The notes under the pieces: generated by a model
Database searches by the model: none
Seen by the model: the letters and a program-made list of their open reading frames with translations, nothing else
Told to the model about the DNA's origin: nothing
Made by a program: the position numbers and the translations under genes
In this document: one piece after another, positions 26,572 through 35,350 of the stretch
Numbering within the stretch: position 1 is the first letter of the stretch
How the letters are laid out: each line of letters starts with the position of its first letter
Source of the DNA: Celeribacter ethanolicus
GTDB taxonomy: Bacteria; Pseudomonadota; Alphaproteobacteria; Rhodobacterales; Rhodobacteraceae
NCBI RefSeq assembly: GCF_001550095.1
Contig: NZ_LRUC01000020.1
Span: forward strand, 124,001 to 188,000
Direction of reading: 5' to 3'
DNA length: 64,000 bases

Positions 26572-27252
26572 ATGCGTCTCTTCGTCGGCCTCGGCAATCC
26601 GGGCGCGAAATATGCGGGCAACCGCCACAACATCGGCTTCATGGTTCTGGACCGGATCGCCTCCGATCACGGGTTTTCCCCTTGGCGCGCCAAGTTTCAG
26701 GGCCTGACCTCCGAGGGCCGTCTGGGCCGCGACAAGGTCGTGTTGCTCAAGCCCGAAACCTTCATGAACCTCTCCGGTCAGGCGGTCGGCGAAGCGATGC
26801 GGTTTTACAAGCTCACCCCTGCCGATGTCGTTGTTTTTCATGACGAACTGGACCTCGCCCCCGGCAAGGTCCGAACCAAGACCGGCGGCGGCCATGCCGG
26901 GCACAACGGGCTGCGTTCGATCCATCAGCACATCGGCCCGGATTATGACCGCGTGCGTCTCGGCATCGGTCATCCCGGTCACAAGGACCGGGTCGCGCCC
27001 TATGTGCTCTCCGATTTCGCCAAGGCGGATCAGGTCTGGCTCGACGATGTGATCCGGGGCTGTTCCGATGGCGCAGCAGCCCTCGCAGATGGCGAGGCCG
27101 CGAAGTTTTCCAACGCCGTAGCGCTGCGCACCGCGCCGCCCCGCAGCTCGACCGGGACGAAGCCGCCCAAGGCGCCCCCCGCCCCACAAGGCGAAGCCCC
27201 CAAAGAAGACACCCGCACGCCATTCGAGAGGTTAAGAGATAAATTTCAATGA
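26572..27252 (+). CDS. pth: Peptidyl-tRNA hydrolase
   Basis: Enzyme of 226 residues that frees tRNA from stalled peptidyl-tRNA. Signature [18 protein letters not shown] (with Asn and the catalytic His) starts near residue 6, and [13 protein letters not shown] and [12 protein letters not shown] follow near residues 90-115. The C-terminal 30 residues are a Pro/Lys-rich extension ([16 protein letters not shown]) seen in relatives. ATG at 26572 after GGGGAGAGG is chosen over an in-frame ATG eight codons upstream. The stop overlaps the next ATG by ATGA, giving translational coupling with the DUF2332 gene. Confidence 0.96.
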   Translation: MRLFVGLGNPGAKYAGNRHNIGFMVLDRIASDHGFSPWRAKFQGLTSEGRLGRDKVVLLKPETFMNLSGQAVGEAMRFYKLTPADVVVFHDELDLAPGKVRTKTGGGHAGHNGLRSIHQHIGPDYDRVRLGIGHPGHKDRVAPYVLSDFAKADQVWLDDVIRGCSDGAAALADGEAAKFSNAVALRTAPPRSSTGTKPPKAPPAPQGEAPKEDTRTPFERLRDKFQ

Positions 27253-28289
27253 CTTGGAAAAACGCATTTTCAGCACAAGCCAAATCCTGCCGCGACCTCG
27301 GATCGTCTTTTACCGCCGCATTGCTCGATAGTTTTGTCACATTTGGACTGCCGGATGGCCCGATCGGCGCGCGTATCGCCCATTGGCCCGGCGATATTTC
27401 CAGCAACGGCGCCTCCGTGCCGCTCCGCCTTGCGGGGGCGCTCCATGGGCTGGTTCTCGAAGGTCGCGACACGGAGTTAGCGGCATTTTATCCTCCGCAT
27501 CCCTTGGCCGAACCTGCGGAACTCCATAACGCCGCCTGCGCCGCCATTTCCCGTCACGAGGCCTATATCGACCATCGCCTCAACGACGCGCCGCAAACCA
27601 ACGAAGTGGCCCGCGCCAGCGCCCTGATCCTTGCCGCCGATGCGCTGGCCGCGCAAACCGACCTGCCGATTGTGCTCTCTGAACTGGGCGCAAGCGCCGG
27701 GCTGAACCTCAATTTCGACCGCTTCCGGCTTGTCACGCCTGCGGGGGATTTCGGCCCGTCCGACAGCCCCGTGGTCCTGACGCCCGACTGGCGCAGCCCC
27801 GCGCCCGCGCCGCATGGTTTCACCATTACCGAACGTCAGGGCGTCGATCTCAGCCCCCGCGATCCGGTCGCGGAACGCATCCGGCTTTTGTCGTTCATCT
27901 GGCCCGATCAGACCGCGCGGTTTCATCGCATCGAAGCGGCGCTCGACATCGCCGCAACCCAACCGCCCAAAGTCGCCAAATCCGATGCGGTGGACTGGCT
28001 TGCCGAACGGCTGTCAGAGGCCCATCCCGGGCATTTGCATCTCGTTTATCACACGGTTGCGTGGCAATATTTTCCGGCAGAGGTTCAGACCCGTGGCGAA
28101 GCGATTTTGGCCGAGGCCGGGGCGCGAGCAACGCCAGAAGCCCCGCTGGCCCGCCTTGCCATGGAAGCCGACGGGCAAGGCCCCGGTGCCAAACTGACGC
28201 TCACGCTCTGGCCCGACGGGACGACGCATGATCTTGGGCGGTTTGATTTTCACGGACGTTGGATCGACTGGTCCCCGCCCCGGTTCTGA
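27249..28289 (+). CDS. DUF2332 family protein
   Basis: Protein of 346 residues of the uncharacterised DUF2332 family, common in alphaproteobacteria and actinobacteria. Visible features are [17 protein letters not shown] in the middle, a glycine-rich loop compatible with a methyltransferase-like nucleotide site, and [12 protein letters not shown] near residue 260. No signal peptide or membrane segment is present. It is coupled to pth through an ATGA overlap and followed 11 bases later by a DUF2237 gene. The function is unknown; the Rossmann-like appearance suggests, but does not prove, SAM-dependent chemistry. Confidence 0.85.
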   Translation: MTWKNAFSAQAKSCRDLGSSFTAALLDSFVTFGLPDGPIGARIAHWPGDISSNGASVPLRLAGALHGLVLEGRDTELAAFYPPHPLAEPAELHNAACAAISRHEAYIDHRLNDAPQTNEVARASALILAADALAAQTDLPIVLSELGASAGLNLNFDRFRLVTPAGDFGPSDSPVVLTPDWRSPAPAPHGFTITERQGVDLSPRDPVAERIRLLSFIWPDQTARFHRIEAALDIAATQPPKVAKSDAVDWLAERLSEAHPGHLHLVYHTVAWQYFPAEVQTRGEAILAEAGARATPEAPLARLAMEADGQGPGAKLTLTLWPDGTTHDLGRFDFHGRWIDWSPPRF

Positions 28290-28300
28290 CGGAGAACGAC

Positions 28301-28675
28301 ATGGAAAAAGCGCCTGCTCTCAATGTTTTGGGCGAGGTTCTCAGCCCCTGCTCCACCTCCCCGCTCACCGGCTATTTCCGCGACGGCGCCTGCAACACCT
28401 GTGCCGAGGATCACGGCAGCCACACGGTCTGCGCGGTGATGACGGCGGAATTTCTGGCCTATTCGAAATATGTCGGTAACGATCTTTCGACGCCCCGACC
28501 CGAATACGGCTTTGTCGGACTGAAACCGGGCGACCAGTGGTGCCTCTGCGCCAGCCGGTTTCTTCAGGCCCATGATGAAGGCTGTGCGCCCAAAGTCTCG
28601 CTGAGTGCAACACATCTGCGCGCGCTCGACATCGTGCCACTTGCGATACTCGAACAGCACGCGCTTGACGGCTAA
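28301..28675 (+). CDS. DUF2237 family protein
   Basis: Small protein of 124 residues. The N-terminal NVLGEVLSPCSTSPLTGYFR and CNTCAEDHGSHTVCAVMT are the conserved segments of the DUF2237 family; the later GDQWCLCASRF segment adds further cysteines. Several conserved cysteines could bind metal. ATG at 28301 with GGAGAA upstream gives the family length; an in-frame codon at 28259 overlaps the previous gene. It is the last gene of the pth group. Function unknown. Confidence 0.85.
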   Translation: MEKAPALNVLGEVLSPCSTSPLTGYFRDGACNTCAEDHGSHTVCAVMTAEFLAYSKYVGNDLSTPRPEYGFVGLKPGDQWCLCASRFLQAHDEGCAPKVSLSATHLRALDIVPLAILEQHALDG

Positions 28676-28676
28676 C

Positions 28677-29189
28677 TCAGGCCACTTGCTCCGCCGCTTC
28701 TGGCAGAAAACGATCCTCCATCAGATCGTCGAGAAACAGGCTCAAAAGCTGCGAAGCGCCATTGACCCCCGCCTTGCGATAGACCGCATTGGTTTGCGCC
28801 TTGACGGTCCCTTCGGAGGTTTCGCGCAGCCGGGCGATCTCCGCGATGGGAAAGCCCTTGATCAGGAAAAGCGCCACCTCGCGTTCGGCAGGCGTCAGCC
28901 CCCATGCGGAAAAGCGTTCTTCCAGCACATCGGCAAAGGCCGAAGCCGCCCGGCGCAGCTTACCTTCGGCCAGGTTCCGCCGCACCATCGAACGACGAAG
29001 CGCCAGCCCGCCCATGATCACGCCCAGGATCAGGCCAAGCGCGGCGCCCAGTTCGATGACCTCGCGTATTTGCCAGGAGATGGGACGCGCGCGCAGGCCG
29101 AGGACTGATGCGACAATATCGAACACGAAAAACACGGCACAGAGGCTCTGCACCATGAGGATAATGGCAAGGAGAGCACTGTCTTTCAC
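28677..29189 (-). CDS. Membrane-anchored LuxR-family transcriptional regulator
   Basis: Protein of 170 residues. Two hydrophobic segments (about residues 5-30 and 45-65) are followed by a linker and a C-terminal LuxR/GerE helix-turn-helix: LTPAEREVALFLIKG near residue 98 and the recognition-helix region EGTVKAQTNAVYRKAGV near residue 125. A DNA-binding domain tied to the membrane suggests that a periplasmic or membrane signal is read directly. It starts with GTG at 29189 after AGGA. It lies 12 bases downstream of the gene for an exported acidic-tailed protein and is probably in the same transcript. Confidence 0.85.
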   Translation of the reverse strand: MKDSALLAIILMVQSLCAVFFVFDIVASVLGLRARPISWQIREVIELGAALGLILGVIMGGLALRRSMVRRNLAEGKLRRAASAFADVLEERFSAWGLTPAEREVALFLIKGFPIAEIARLRETSEGTVKAQTNAVYRKAGVNGASQLLSLFLDDLMEDRFLPEAAEQVA

Positions 29190-29201
29190 CGGATCCTGCC
29201 C

Positions 29202-29642
29202 TCAGTCATCATCGTCGTCATCGTCATCGTCGCCGCTGTCGTCATCGCGGTCATCGTCGTCGTCGTCCCGATCATCGTCATCGTCGTCGTCGCCATCATC
29301 GTCGTCCCGATCATCGTCCCGACTCGTTTCACCACGTTCACGACCGCCGCGGTCACTGTCCCGATCATCGTCCTCCTCCTCGATCTCCCAGTAATCACGG
29401 AGGATTTCCCCCGTCGCGGGGTTCACGATGATCTCTCGCCGCATCGTATCGTTTACCGCCACGATCCGGGTCCGCCCCAGAAGCGTCCGCCCCATGCTGA
29501 TCTTGGTATAGCCCTGGGCCTTGAGCTGGACGACCACCTGATCAATCACGCTCGCCCCCTGCGCCAGGGCGGGCGAGGCGGTCAGAAAACTCGTGGCCAG
29601 AAAACTCGTGACAAGTCCGGTGATGAAAAGCCTGCGGTGCAT
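29202..29642 (-). CDS. Exported PepSY-like protein with Asp-rich C-terminal tail
   Basis: Protein of 146 residues. A signal peptide (cleavage probably after ALA-Q near residue 27) precedes a small domain of about 60 residues with VVVQLKAQGYTKISMGRTL and EIIVNPATGEILRDYWEI, resembling a PepSY domain. The last 55 residues are almost only Asp with Arg, Gly and Ser, giving an extremely acidic tail that could bind calcium or other cations. ATG at 29642 is chosen because it directly starts the signal peptide. It lies 89 bases after a second gene of the same design and 12 bases before the regulator gene. Confidence 0.8.
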   Translation of the reverse strand: MHRRLFITGLVTSFLATSFLTASPALAQGASVIDQVVVQLKAQGYTKISMGRTLLGRTRIVAVNDTMRREIIVNPATGEILRDYWEIEEEDDDRDSDRGGRERGETSRDDDRDDDDGDDDDDDDRDDDDDDRDDDSGDDDDDDDDD

Positions 29643-29731
29643 GATGTCCTTTCCTGTCCTCGCCCCTTGCTTACCATAGAGACGGCCTGCCCCACCATGG
29701 GACAGACCTCTGCTGTCATACCTGCAACCGA

Positions 29732-30193
29732 TCAATCATCGTCGCGGTCATCGTCCTCATCGTCGTCATGATCGTCATCGCGGTCATCGTCATCATCATC
29801 GTCGTCGCGATCATCATCCCGGTCGTCGTCACGGTCGTCGTCACGGTCGTCATCGTCATAACGATCATCGTCATCGCGCTCGTCATCGTTCTCGACCTCG
29901 ACACCGTCTACCGTTTCGCTGCGATCATCGTCCCTGACCTCGTCGCGCCATTCCTCGTCGCTCAGAGCCTTCTCGCTCTGCGCCACGACCTCCCCGCTGG
30001 CATTCTCGATCCGCAGGTCAATTTCCTTGCCGTCCATATAGACCTCGACCTCGGTATAGCGAAACCCGCGGTCGATCTCGATCCGGGTCGCGCCCGGATA
30101 CATCGCGACGATCTCTTCCGTGGTGGGTTGCGCCACGGCAACCGTCGTACCGAGCCCGGTGACCAACGCCGACATCATGAGAACCTTACGCAT
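29732..30193 (-). CDS. Exported PepSY-like protein with Asp/Arg-repeat tail
   Basis: Protein of 153 residues. A signal peptide (about 22 residues, ending AVAQ) is followed by a PepSY-like domain: EEIVAMYPGATRIEIDRGF, then YTEVEVYMDGKEIDLRI and a GEVV segment. From about residue 90 the chain is acidic and the last 45 residues are DDDR/DDD repeats. It is a paralogue in design, not close in sequence, of the downstream neighbour. ATG at 30193 after AAAGGA fits the signal peptide. It is probably the first gene of a three-gene unit ending in the LuxR-type regulator. Confidence 0.8.
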   Translation of the reverse strand: MRKVLMMSALVTGLGTTVAVAQPTTEEIVAMYPGATRIEIDRGFRYTEVEVYMDGKEIDLRIENASGEVVAQSEKALSDEEWRDEVRDDDRSETVDGVEVENDDERDDDDRYDDDDRDDDRDDDRDDDRDDDDDDDDRDDDHDDDEDDDRDDD

Positions 30194-30374
30194 ATTCCTG
30201 TCCTTTCCTGAACTTCTGAACAAATCAAATGTATCGGGCCACTGTGGCCTCGATCCCCGATTTGCCAGCATCACGGTCCTGCGGCCATTGGCGTGAGGTT
30301 TACCCGGGTTTACGCAGATGTCCCTAAACCTTTGGCAACCAAACATAAACTCTGGTTTAAAGAGGTTTTGCACG

Positions 30375-30402
30375 AAAAAAGCCGCCCCGAAGGACGGCTT
30401 TT
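30375..30402 (-). terminator. Intrinsic terminator after trpB
   Basis: On the minus strand AAAAGCCGTCC pairs with GGGCGGCTTTTTT around a TTCG loop (one G-T pair), ending in a T-run, about 20 bases past the trpB stop. Confidence 0.88.
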
Positions 30403-30423
30403 CCTGAAAAACGGTCGTGTCGC

Positions 30424-31674
30424 TTACTCCGCGTCGCGCCCTTCATCGCCCGCGAGATCCGCGCCGAGATGACGTGCCACGGTGAAGATGTCCTTGTCGC
30501 CACGGCCCGAGAGGTTCACGACGATGATATGATCCTTCGGCAAATCGCCTGCGATCTTCATCACATGCGCCACCGCATGGCTCGATTCGAGCGCCGGGAT
30601 GATGCCTTCGGTCCGGCAACAGAACTGGAACGCCTCGAGCGCCTCCTTGTCGGTGATCGAGACATATTGCGCCCGCCCCGTATCGTGCAGCCACGAGTGC
30701 TCCGGCCCGATCCCCGGATAGTCGAGACCCGCCGAGATCGAATGCCCCTCAAGGATCTGCCCGTCTTCGTCCTGCAAAAGATAGGTGCGGTTGCCGTGCA
30801 AAACGCCCGGACGCCCGCCGGTCAGAGAGGCGCAATGCTCCATCCGGTCGTCGACGCCATGGCCGCCGGCCTCAACGCCGATGATGCCCACGCTCTCGTC
30901 ATCAAGGAACGGATGGAACAGCCCCATCGCATTCGAGCCCCCGCCCACAGCCGCGACGAGCGTGTCGGGAAGCCGACCTTCGCCCTCTTGTTCTGCCAAC
31001 TGCCAGCGGGTTTCCTGCCCGATGATCGCCTGAAAATCACGCACCATCGCCGGGTACGGGTGCGGGCCCGCCACCGTGCCGATGCAATAGAACGTGTCGC
31101 GCACATTGGTCACCCAGTCGCGCAGCGCATCGTTCATCGCATCCTTGAGCGTCCCGCGCCCGGATTTCACCGGAACGACCTTGGCGCCCAGAAGGTGCAT
31201 CCGGAACACGTTCGGCTTTTGCCGCTCCACGTCGGTGGCGCCCATATAGACGATGCACTCAAGCCCGAACTTGGCGCAGACCGTCGCCGTCGCAACCCCG
31301 TGCTGACCCGCACCGGTTTCAGCGATGATCCGGGTCTTGCCCATACGGCGTGCGAGCAGGATCTGCCCCAGCACGTTGTTGATCTTATGCGCGCCGGTGT
31401 GGTTGAGCTCCTCGCGCTTGAGGTAAATCTTCGCGCCGCCCAGCTCCTCGGTCATCTTCTCCGCGAAATAGAGCGGGCTCGGACGGCCGACATAATGCTT
31501 CCAGAGATCGCGCATCTCGTCCCAGAATTCAGGATCGTCCTTGGCCCTGTTATACTCTTCCTCGAGGGCGAGGATCAGCGGCATCAGCGTCTCGGACACG
31601 AAACGTCCGCCATAAATGCCAAAGCGCCCCTTCTCGTCCGGGCCACTCATGAAACTGTTGTAAAGATCGTTCAT
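30424..31674 (-). CDS. trpB: Tryptophan synthase beta subunit
   Basis: PLP enzyme of 416 residues that joins indole and serine to make tryptophan. The PLP lysine is in [14 protein letters not shown] near residue 100; [11 protein letters not shown] and the phosphate loop [14 protein letters not shown] are present. ATG at 31674 follows GGGAGC and gives the family's N-terminus [15 protein letters not shown]. It is downstream of trpF by 100 bases and ends in a terminator; trpA is at a separate site in this window (16069-16860). This trpF-trpB pairing is common in alphaproteobacteria. Confidence 0.97.
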   Translation of the reverse strand: MNDLYNSFMSGPDEKGRFGIYGGRFVSETLMPLILALEEEYNRAKDDPEFWDEMRDLWKHYVGRPSPLYFAEKMTEELGGAKIYLKREELNHTGAHKINNVLGQILLARRMGKTRIIAETGAGQHGVATATVCAKFGLECIVYMGATDVERQKPNVFRMHLLGAKVVPVKSGRGTLKDAMNDALRDWVTNVRDTFYCIGTVAGPHPYPAMVRDFQAIIGQETRWQLAEQEGEGRLPDTLVAAVGGGSNAMGLFHPFLDDESVGIIGVEAGGHGVDDRMEHCASLTGGRPGVLHGNRTYLLQDEDGQILEGHSISAGLDYPGIGPEHSWLHDTGRAQYVSITDKEALEAFQFCCRTEGIIPALESSHAVAHVMKIAGDLPKDHIIVVNLSGRGDKDIFTVARHLGADLAGDEGRDAE

Positions 31675-31774
31675 CGCGATGCTCCCTTGCGGATCGCCCA
31701 TGGATGTAGCGCAGGGGCCACGCACCGTAAAGCGCGCCCGTTTCCTTTGCTGTCGAAATACTCGAAAAAGCCCG

Positions 31775-32416
31775 TCAGGCGGCGCGGATCGCCTCAATGA
31801 AGGCGCGGATTTTCGCGGGTTCCTTCACGCCCGGCGCGCTTTCCACGCCCGAGGACACATCCACCTGCTTCGCACCGGTCATCTGAATGGCCAGAACCAC
31901 GTTCTCCGGCGTCAGCCCGCCCGCCAGCATCCAGGGCCGGTTCCAGCCGCGTTTGGAAATCAGTCGCCAGTCGAACGCGAGACCGTTTCCCCCCGGCAGA
32001 TCGGCGCCTTTCGGCGCCTTTGCATCCACCAGCAACTGATCGCAGACCATGCCATAAGCGTCGAGCGCCTGCACATCGGAGGGCTCGGCCACACCCACGG
32101 CCTTCATCACCGGCAAACCGTAGCGCGCCCGGATTTCCGTCACCCGCTCCCGGCTTTCCTTGCCATGAAGCTGCAACATGTCGAGCGGCACCTCACCGGT
32201 GATCCGGTCAAGCTCCTCATCCGTCGCATTCACCACAAGCGCCACCTTGGCCACACCGACCGGCACTTCAAGCGCCAGATCGCGGGCCTGCGGAATCTCC
32301 AGATGGCGCGGCGATTTCGGGAAGAAGACAAAGCCCAGATAATGCGCCCCGGCCTCAACAGCCGTCTCCACCGCCTCGGGCGTCTTCAGCCCGCAGATTT
32401 TTACGCGTGTGTCCAT
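31775..32416 (-). CDS. trpF: Phosphoribosylanthranilate isomerase
   Basis: TIM-barrel enzyme of 213 residues for the third committed step of tryptophan synthesis. The catalytic VKICGLKT is at residues 5-12, [10 protein letters not shown] near 29, LQLHGKE near 83 and the phosphate site [10 protein letters not shown] and DVSSGVE near the C-terminus. It lies 14 bases after the LapA-like gene and upstream of trpB on the same strand. Confidence 0.97.
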   Translation of the reverse strand: MDTRVKICGLKTPEAVETAVEAGAHYLGFVFFPKSPRHLEIPQARDLALEVPVGVAKVALVVNATDEELDRITGEVPLDMLQLHGKESRERVTEIRARYGLPVMKAVGVAEPSDVQALDAYGMVCDQLLVDAKAPKGADLPGGNGLAFDWRLISKRGWNRPWMLAGGLTPENVVLAIQMTGAKQVDVSSGVESAPGVKEPAKIRAFIEAIRAA

Positions 32417-32430
32417 ATGTCTGTCGCTAA

Positions 32431-32778
32431 TCAGCGCTCCAGAAGGGCAAGCACCTCGTCGCCCTCCTTCTTCGCCTTGTCGACCTTCAGCTTGTCGACC
32501 TCGCGGGCCAACTGTTCCTTCTCGCGCTTATGCGTCGAGGCGGCAGAGCGGTGTTTGTATTCGCGCATCCACTCCCAGACGAAGCCGATCAACAGCCCCG
32601 CAAGAATCGCACCAAAGATCACCGCGAACAGCGGCAGTTGGATGGAAAGCGAAATGCCGGAGAGCGTCGCAAGCTCTCCCGGCAACAGATAGAGCGTTAC
32701 GACATCCCGATTGGCCAAAGCCATGGTTACAAGCACCACGGCAAGTGCTCCGAGGAAAGCGTAACGGATATATCGCAT
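32431..32778 (-). CDS. LapA-domain inner-membrane protein
   Basis: Protein of 115 residues with two hydrophobic segments (about residues 6-22 and 45-68), the second continuing into [10 protein letters not shown], then a charged coiled-coil-like C-terminus rich in Lys and Glu. This is the layout of LapA (YciS) proteins, which in E. coli act with LapB to control lipopolysaccharide synthesis. There is no lapB next to it; the position between ihfB and trpF is conserved in alphaproteobacteria. The role in LPS control is inferred from family. Confidence 0.82.
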   Translation of the reverse strand: MRYIRYAFLGALAVVLVTMALANRDVVTLYLLPGELATLSGISLSIQLPLFAVIFGAILAGLLIGFVWEWMREYKHRSAASTHKREKEQLAREVDKLKVDKAKKEGDEVLALLER

Positions 32779-32790
32779 TTTAAATCGGCC

Positions 32791-33072
32791 TTATTCTTCG
32801 TTCAGACGGTCGCGCAGCAGCTTGCCGGTCTTGAAGAAGGGCACATGCTTTTCCTCGACGGGAACGCTGTCGCCGGTGCGCGGGTTACGCCCCATTCTGG
32901 CATCCCGCTTCTTGACAGAAAAGGCCCCAAATCCGCGCAGCTCCACCCGGTCGCCGCGCGCCATAGCTTCGATGATTTCTTCGAAGATCGTGTTCACGAT
33001 CCGCTCGACATCTCGCTGGTACAAATGCGGATTTTCGTCTGCGATCTTCTGGATCAGCTCGGACCGGATCAT
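32791..33072 (-). CDS. ihfB: Integration host factor beta subunit
   Basis: DNA-bending protein of 93 residues, HU/IHF family, forming a heterodimer with IhfA. The start [11 protein letters not shown], the helix [13 protein letters not shown] and the beta-arm [20 protein letters not shown] with the DNA-intercalating proline are all visible. ATG at 33072 follows GGGGGAGA. It lies downstream of rpsA, the conserved rpsA-ihfB order, with 368 bases and a terminator between them, so it probably has its own promoter. Confidence 0.96.
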   Translation of the reverse strand: MIRSELIQKIADENPHLYQRDVERIVNTIFEEIIEAMARGDRVELRGFGAFSVKKRDARMGRNPRTGDSVPVEEKHVPFFKTGKLLRDRLNEE

Positions 33073-33393
33073 GAAGTCTCCCCCTGGATGACGCGTTTCT
33101 TGTGACGTTCTGGTATCGCATTCAGCCCTTGGCCAAGGCGCCCAGCACCCCGGCATGACCATGGAGAGACTATAGGACGGGATATGTATTCGGGGAAGCG
33201 TCTGTTCCGCTCTCACGGGCTGTTTTTTGCCGGTAATGTGCTGAGATTTGGCCTAAAAATCCCTCAAGGCATTGCATTTTGCACAAGCCGGAACCCGGAT
33301 GTTAGCGCTGCGATGCGGCATTCCCCAAAGCGATTCGAATCAACCCCGCACGGTGACCTGTCGAAAAGGACAGGTTGCGGTCCAGGCAAAAGA
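33073..33393 (-). other. Intergenic region between rpsA and ihfB
   Basis: About 320 bases that must hold the ihfB promoter. A small hairpin (ACCTGTC at 33356-33362 with GACAGGT at 33369-33375) lies near the rpsA end. No gene or other element was recognised. Confidence 0.4.
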
Positions 33394-33415
33394 AAAGGCC
33401 CCCGAAGGGGCCTTT
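33394..33415 (-). terminator. Intrinsic terminator after rpsA
   Basis: Stem AAAGGCCCC/GGGGCCTTT with a four-base loop and T-rich continuation on the minus strand (TTTTCTTTT), 25 bases past the rpsA stop. Confidence 0.9.
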
Positions 33416-33440
33416 CCACAATTCCGGTCGCACTCTGCGA

Positions 33441-35120
33441 TCACTCGTCGCCGCCCTTGAGCGCTGCACCGAGAATGTCGCCCAGCGACGCACCCGAGTC
33501 GGAGGAACCGTACTGTTCGACGGCTTCTTTCTCTTCGGCGATCTCGCGGGCTTTGATCGACAGACCCAGGCGACGGGTTTTCTGATCCACGTTGGTCACG
33601 CGCACATCGACGTGATCGCCGACCTGGAAGCGCTCGGGGCGCTGTTCGGCACGGTCACGGGACAGGTCGGAGCGGCGGATGAAGGATTTCGCACCTTCAT
33701 ATTCCACTTCGATGCCGCCGTCTTCGATCGCGGTGACGGTCACGGTGATGATGGAGCCGCGTTTCACGCCTTCAACCGCACCGGAGAAGCTGTCGTCGAG
33801 GGCTTTGATCGAGAGGGAGATACGCTCTTTCTCGACGTCGACCTCGGTGACCACGGCCTTGACCATGTCGCCCTTGCGGTAGTTCTGGATGGCATCCTCG
33901 CCACGCTCTTCCCAGGACAGATCGGACAGGTGAACCATGCCGTCGATGTCGCCCGGCAGACCGACGAACAGACCGAATTCGGTAATGTTCTTGACTTCGC
34001 CTTCGACCACAGTGCCTTCCGGGTGAGTCTCGGCAAAGAGCTCCCACGGGTTGCGCATGGTTTGTTTGAGGCCGAGGGACACACGACGTTTCGCGCTGTC
34101 GATCTCGAGCACCATGACTTCCACTTCCTGCGAGGTGGAAACGATTTTGCCCGGGTGGACGTTTTTCTTGGTCCAGGACATTTCGGAAACGTGAACCAGA
34201 CCTTCGACGCCCGGCTCGAGTTCCACGAAAGCGCCGTAGTCGGTGATGTTGGTCACGCGACCGGTGTGCACGGATTCGAGCGGGTATTTCGATTCAACGG
34301 AATCCCACGGATCGGCCTGAAGCTGTTTCATGCCGAGGGAGATACGGTGGGTGTCTTTGTTGATCTTGATCACCTGAACCTTGATCGTCTCGCCGATGGA
34401 GAGGATCTCGGACGGGTGGTTCACGCGACGCCATGCCATGTCGGTGACGTGCAGCAGGCCGTCGACACCGCCGAGGTCCACGAAGGCCCCGTATTCGGTG
34501 ATGTTCTTGACGACACCGTCAACGGTCTGACCTTCGGTGAGGTTGCCGATGACTTCAGCGCGCTGTTCCGCACGGGACTCTTCGAGGATCGCACGACGGG
34601 AAACAACGATGTTGCCACGACGACGGTCCATCTTGAGGATCTGGAACGGCTGCTTGAGACCCATGAGCGGGCCAGCGTCGCGCACCGGACGGACGTCGAC
34701 TTGGGAGCCCGGAAGGAAGGCAACTGCGCCGCCGAGATCGACGGTGAAACCGCCTTTGACACGGCCAAAGATGGCGCCTTCGACGCGCTCTTCGGAAGCG
34801 TAGGCTTTTTCCAGACGATCCCAGGCTTCTTCGCGACGGGCTTTGTCGCGGGAGATGACGGCTTCGCCACGGGCGTTTTCAACGCGGTCGAGGAACACTT
34901 CGACTTCGTCGCCAACGGCCACGGAGGGTGCTTCGCCCGGGTTGGAGAATTCTTTCAGATCAACGCGGCCTTCCATTTTGTAGCCGACGTCGATGATGGC
35001 TTGACCTGCCTCGATGGCGATCACTTTGCCTTTGACAACCGAGCCTTCAGCCGGGGTGTCGATTTCGAAGCTTTCATTCAGGAGGGCTTCGAAATCCTCC
35101 ATAGATACGTTCTGAGCCAT
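33441..35120 (-). CDS. rpsA: 30S ribosomal protein S1
   Basis: Protein of 559 residues made of six S1 RNA-binding repeats; examples are GVVKNITEYGAFVDLGGVDGL-type segments near residue 200, GRVTNITDYGAFVELEPG near 285 and GEVKNITEFGLFVGLPG near 370. It carries mRNA to the ribosome. The start MAQNVSMEDFEALL is standard. In many proteobacteria cmk lies directly upstream; here cmk is 4.1 kb away, separated by four other genes. A long open frame on the opposite strand is only a shadow of its codon bias. Confidence 0.97.
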   Translation of the reverse strand: MAQNVSMEDFEALLNESFEIDTPAEGSVVKGKVIAIEAGQAIIDVGYKMEGRVDLKEFSNPGEAPSVAVGDEVEVFLDRVENARGEAVISRDKARREEAWDRLEKAYASEERVEGAIFGRVKGGFTVDLGGAVAFLPGSQVDVRPVRDAGPLMGLKQPFQILKMDRRRGNIVVSRRAILEESRAEQRAEVIGNLTEGQTVDGVVKNITEYGAFVDLGGVDGLLHVTDMAWRRVNHPSEILSIGETIKVQVIKINKDTHRISLGMKQLQADPWDSVESKYPLESVHTGRVTNITDYGAFVELEPGVEGLVHVSEMSWTKKNVHPGKIVSTSQEVEVMVLEIDSAKRRVSLGLKQTMRNPWELFAETHPEGTVVEGEVKNITEFGLFVGLPGDIDGMVHLSDLSWEERGEDAIQNYRKGDMVKAVVTEVDVEKERISLSIKALDDSFSGAVEGVKRGSIITVTVTAIEDGGIEVEYEGAKSFIRRSDLSRDRAEQRPERFQVGDHVDVRVTNVDQKTRRLGLSIKAREIAEEKEAVEQYGSSDSGASLGDILGAALKGGDE

Positions 35121-35350
35121 GTGGTCTCTAGATTCCTTTTCAAACGTTTATGCGGGCCGGGTGGTTGTCTCCACCGGTCTTGATTTCAGATTGCCTATGG
35201 AACCAACGCTCAGAAGGCACTGCGAGAAAAACACAAATCAGGGCCGAAGCTGTTCTTCGACCCTGCCCGCATTGCCTTGATGACGTCTGATGGCCTCATA
35301 GACTGGCGCGCGTATAGGCGCGAATCCCGTGAAAAGCAAGGGAAATCGGG

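Noticed and set aside
29202-30193. Long GTC/ATC-rich low-complexity DNA, as a possible microsatellite or CRISPR-like array.
   Set aside because: It is in frame and encodes the Asp/Arg tails of two exported proteins; there are no unit repeats with spacers.
33375-35183. A 602-codon open frame on the plus strand.
   Set aside because: It is antisense to rpsA and follows the third-position bias of that gene; the minus-strand S1 domains are unmistakable.
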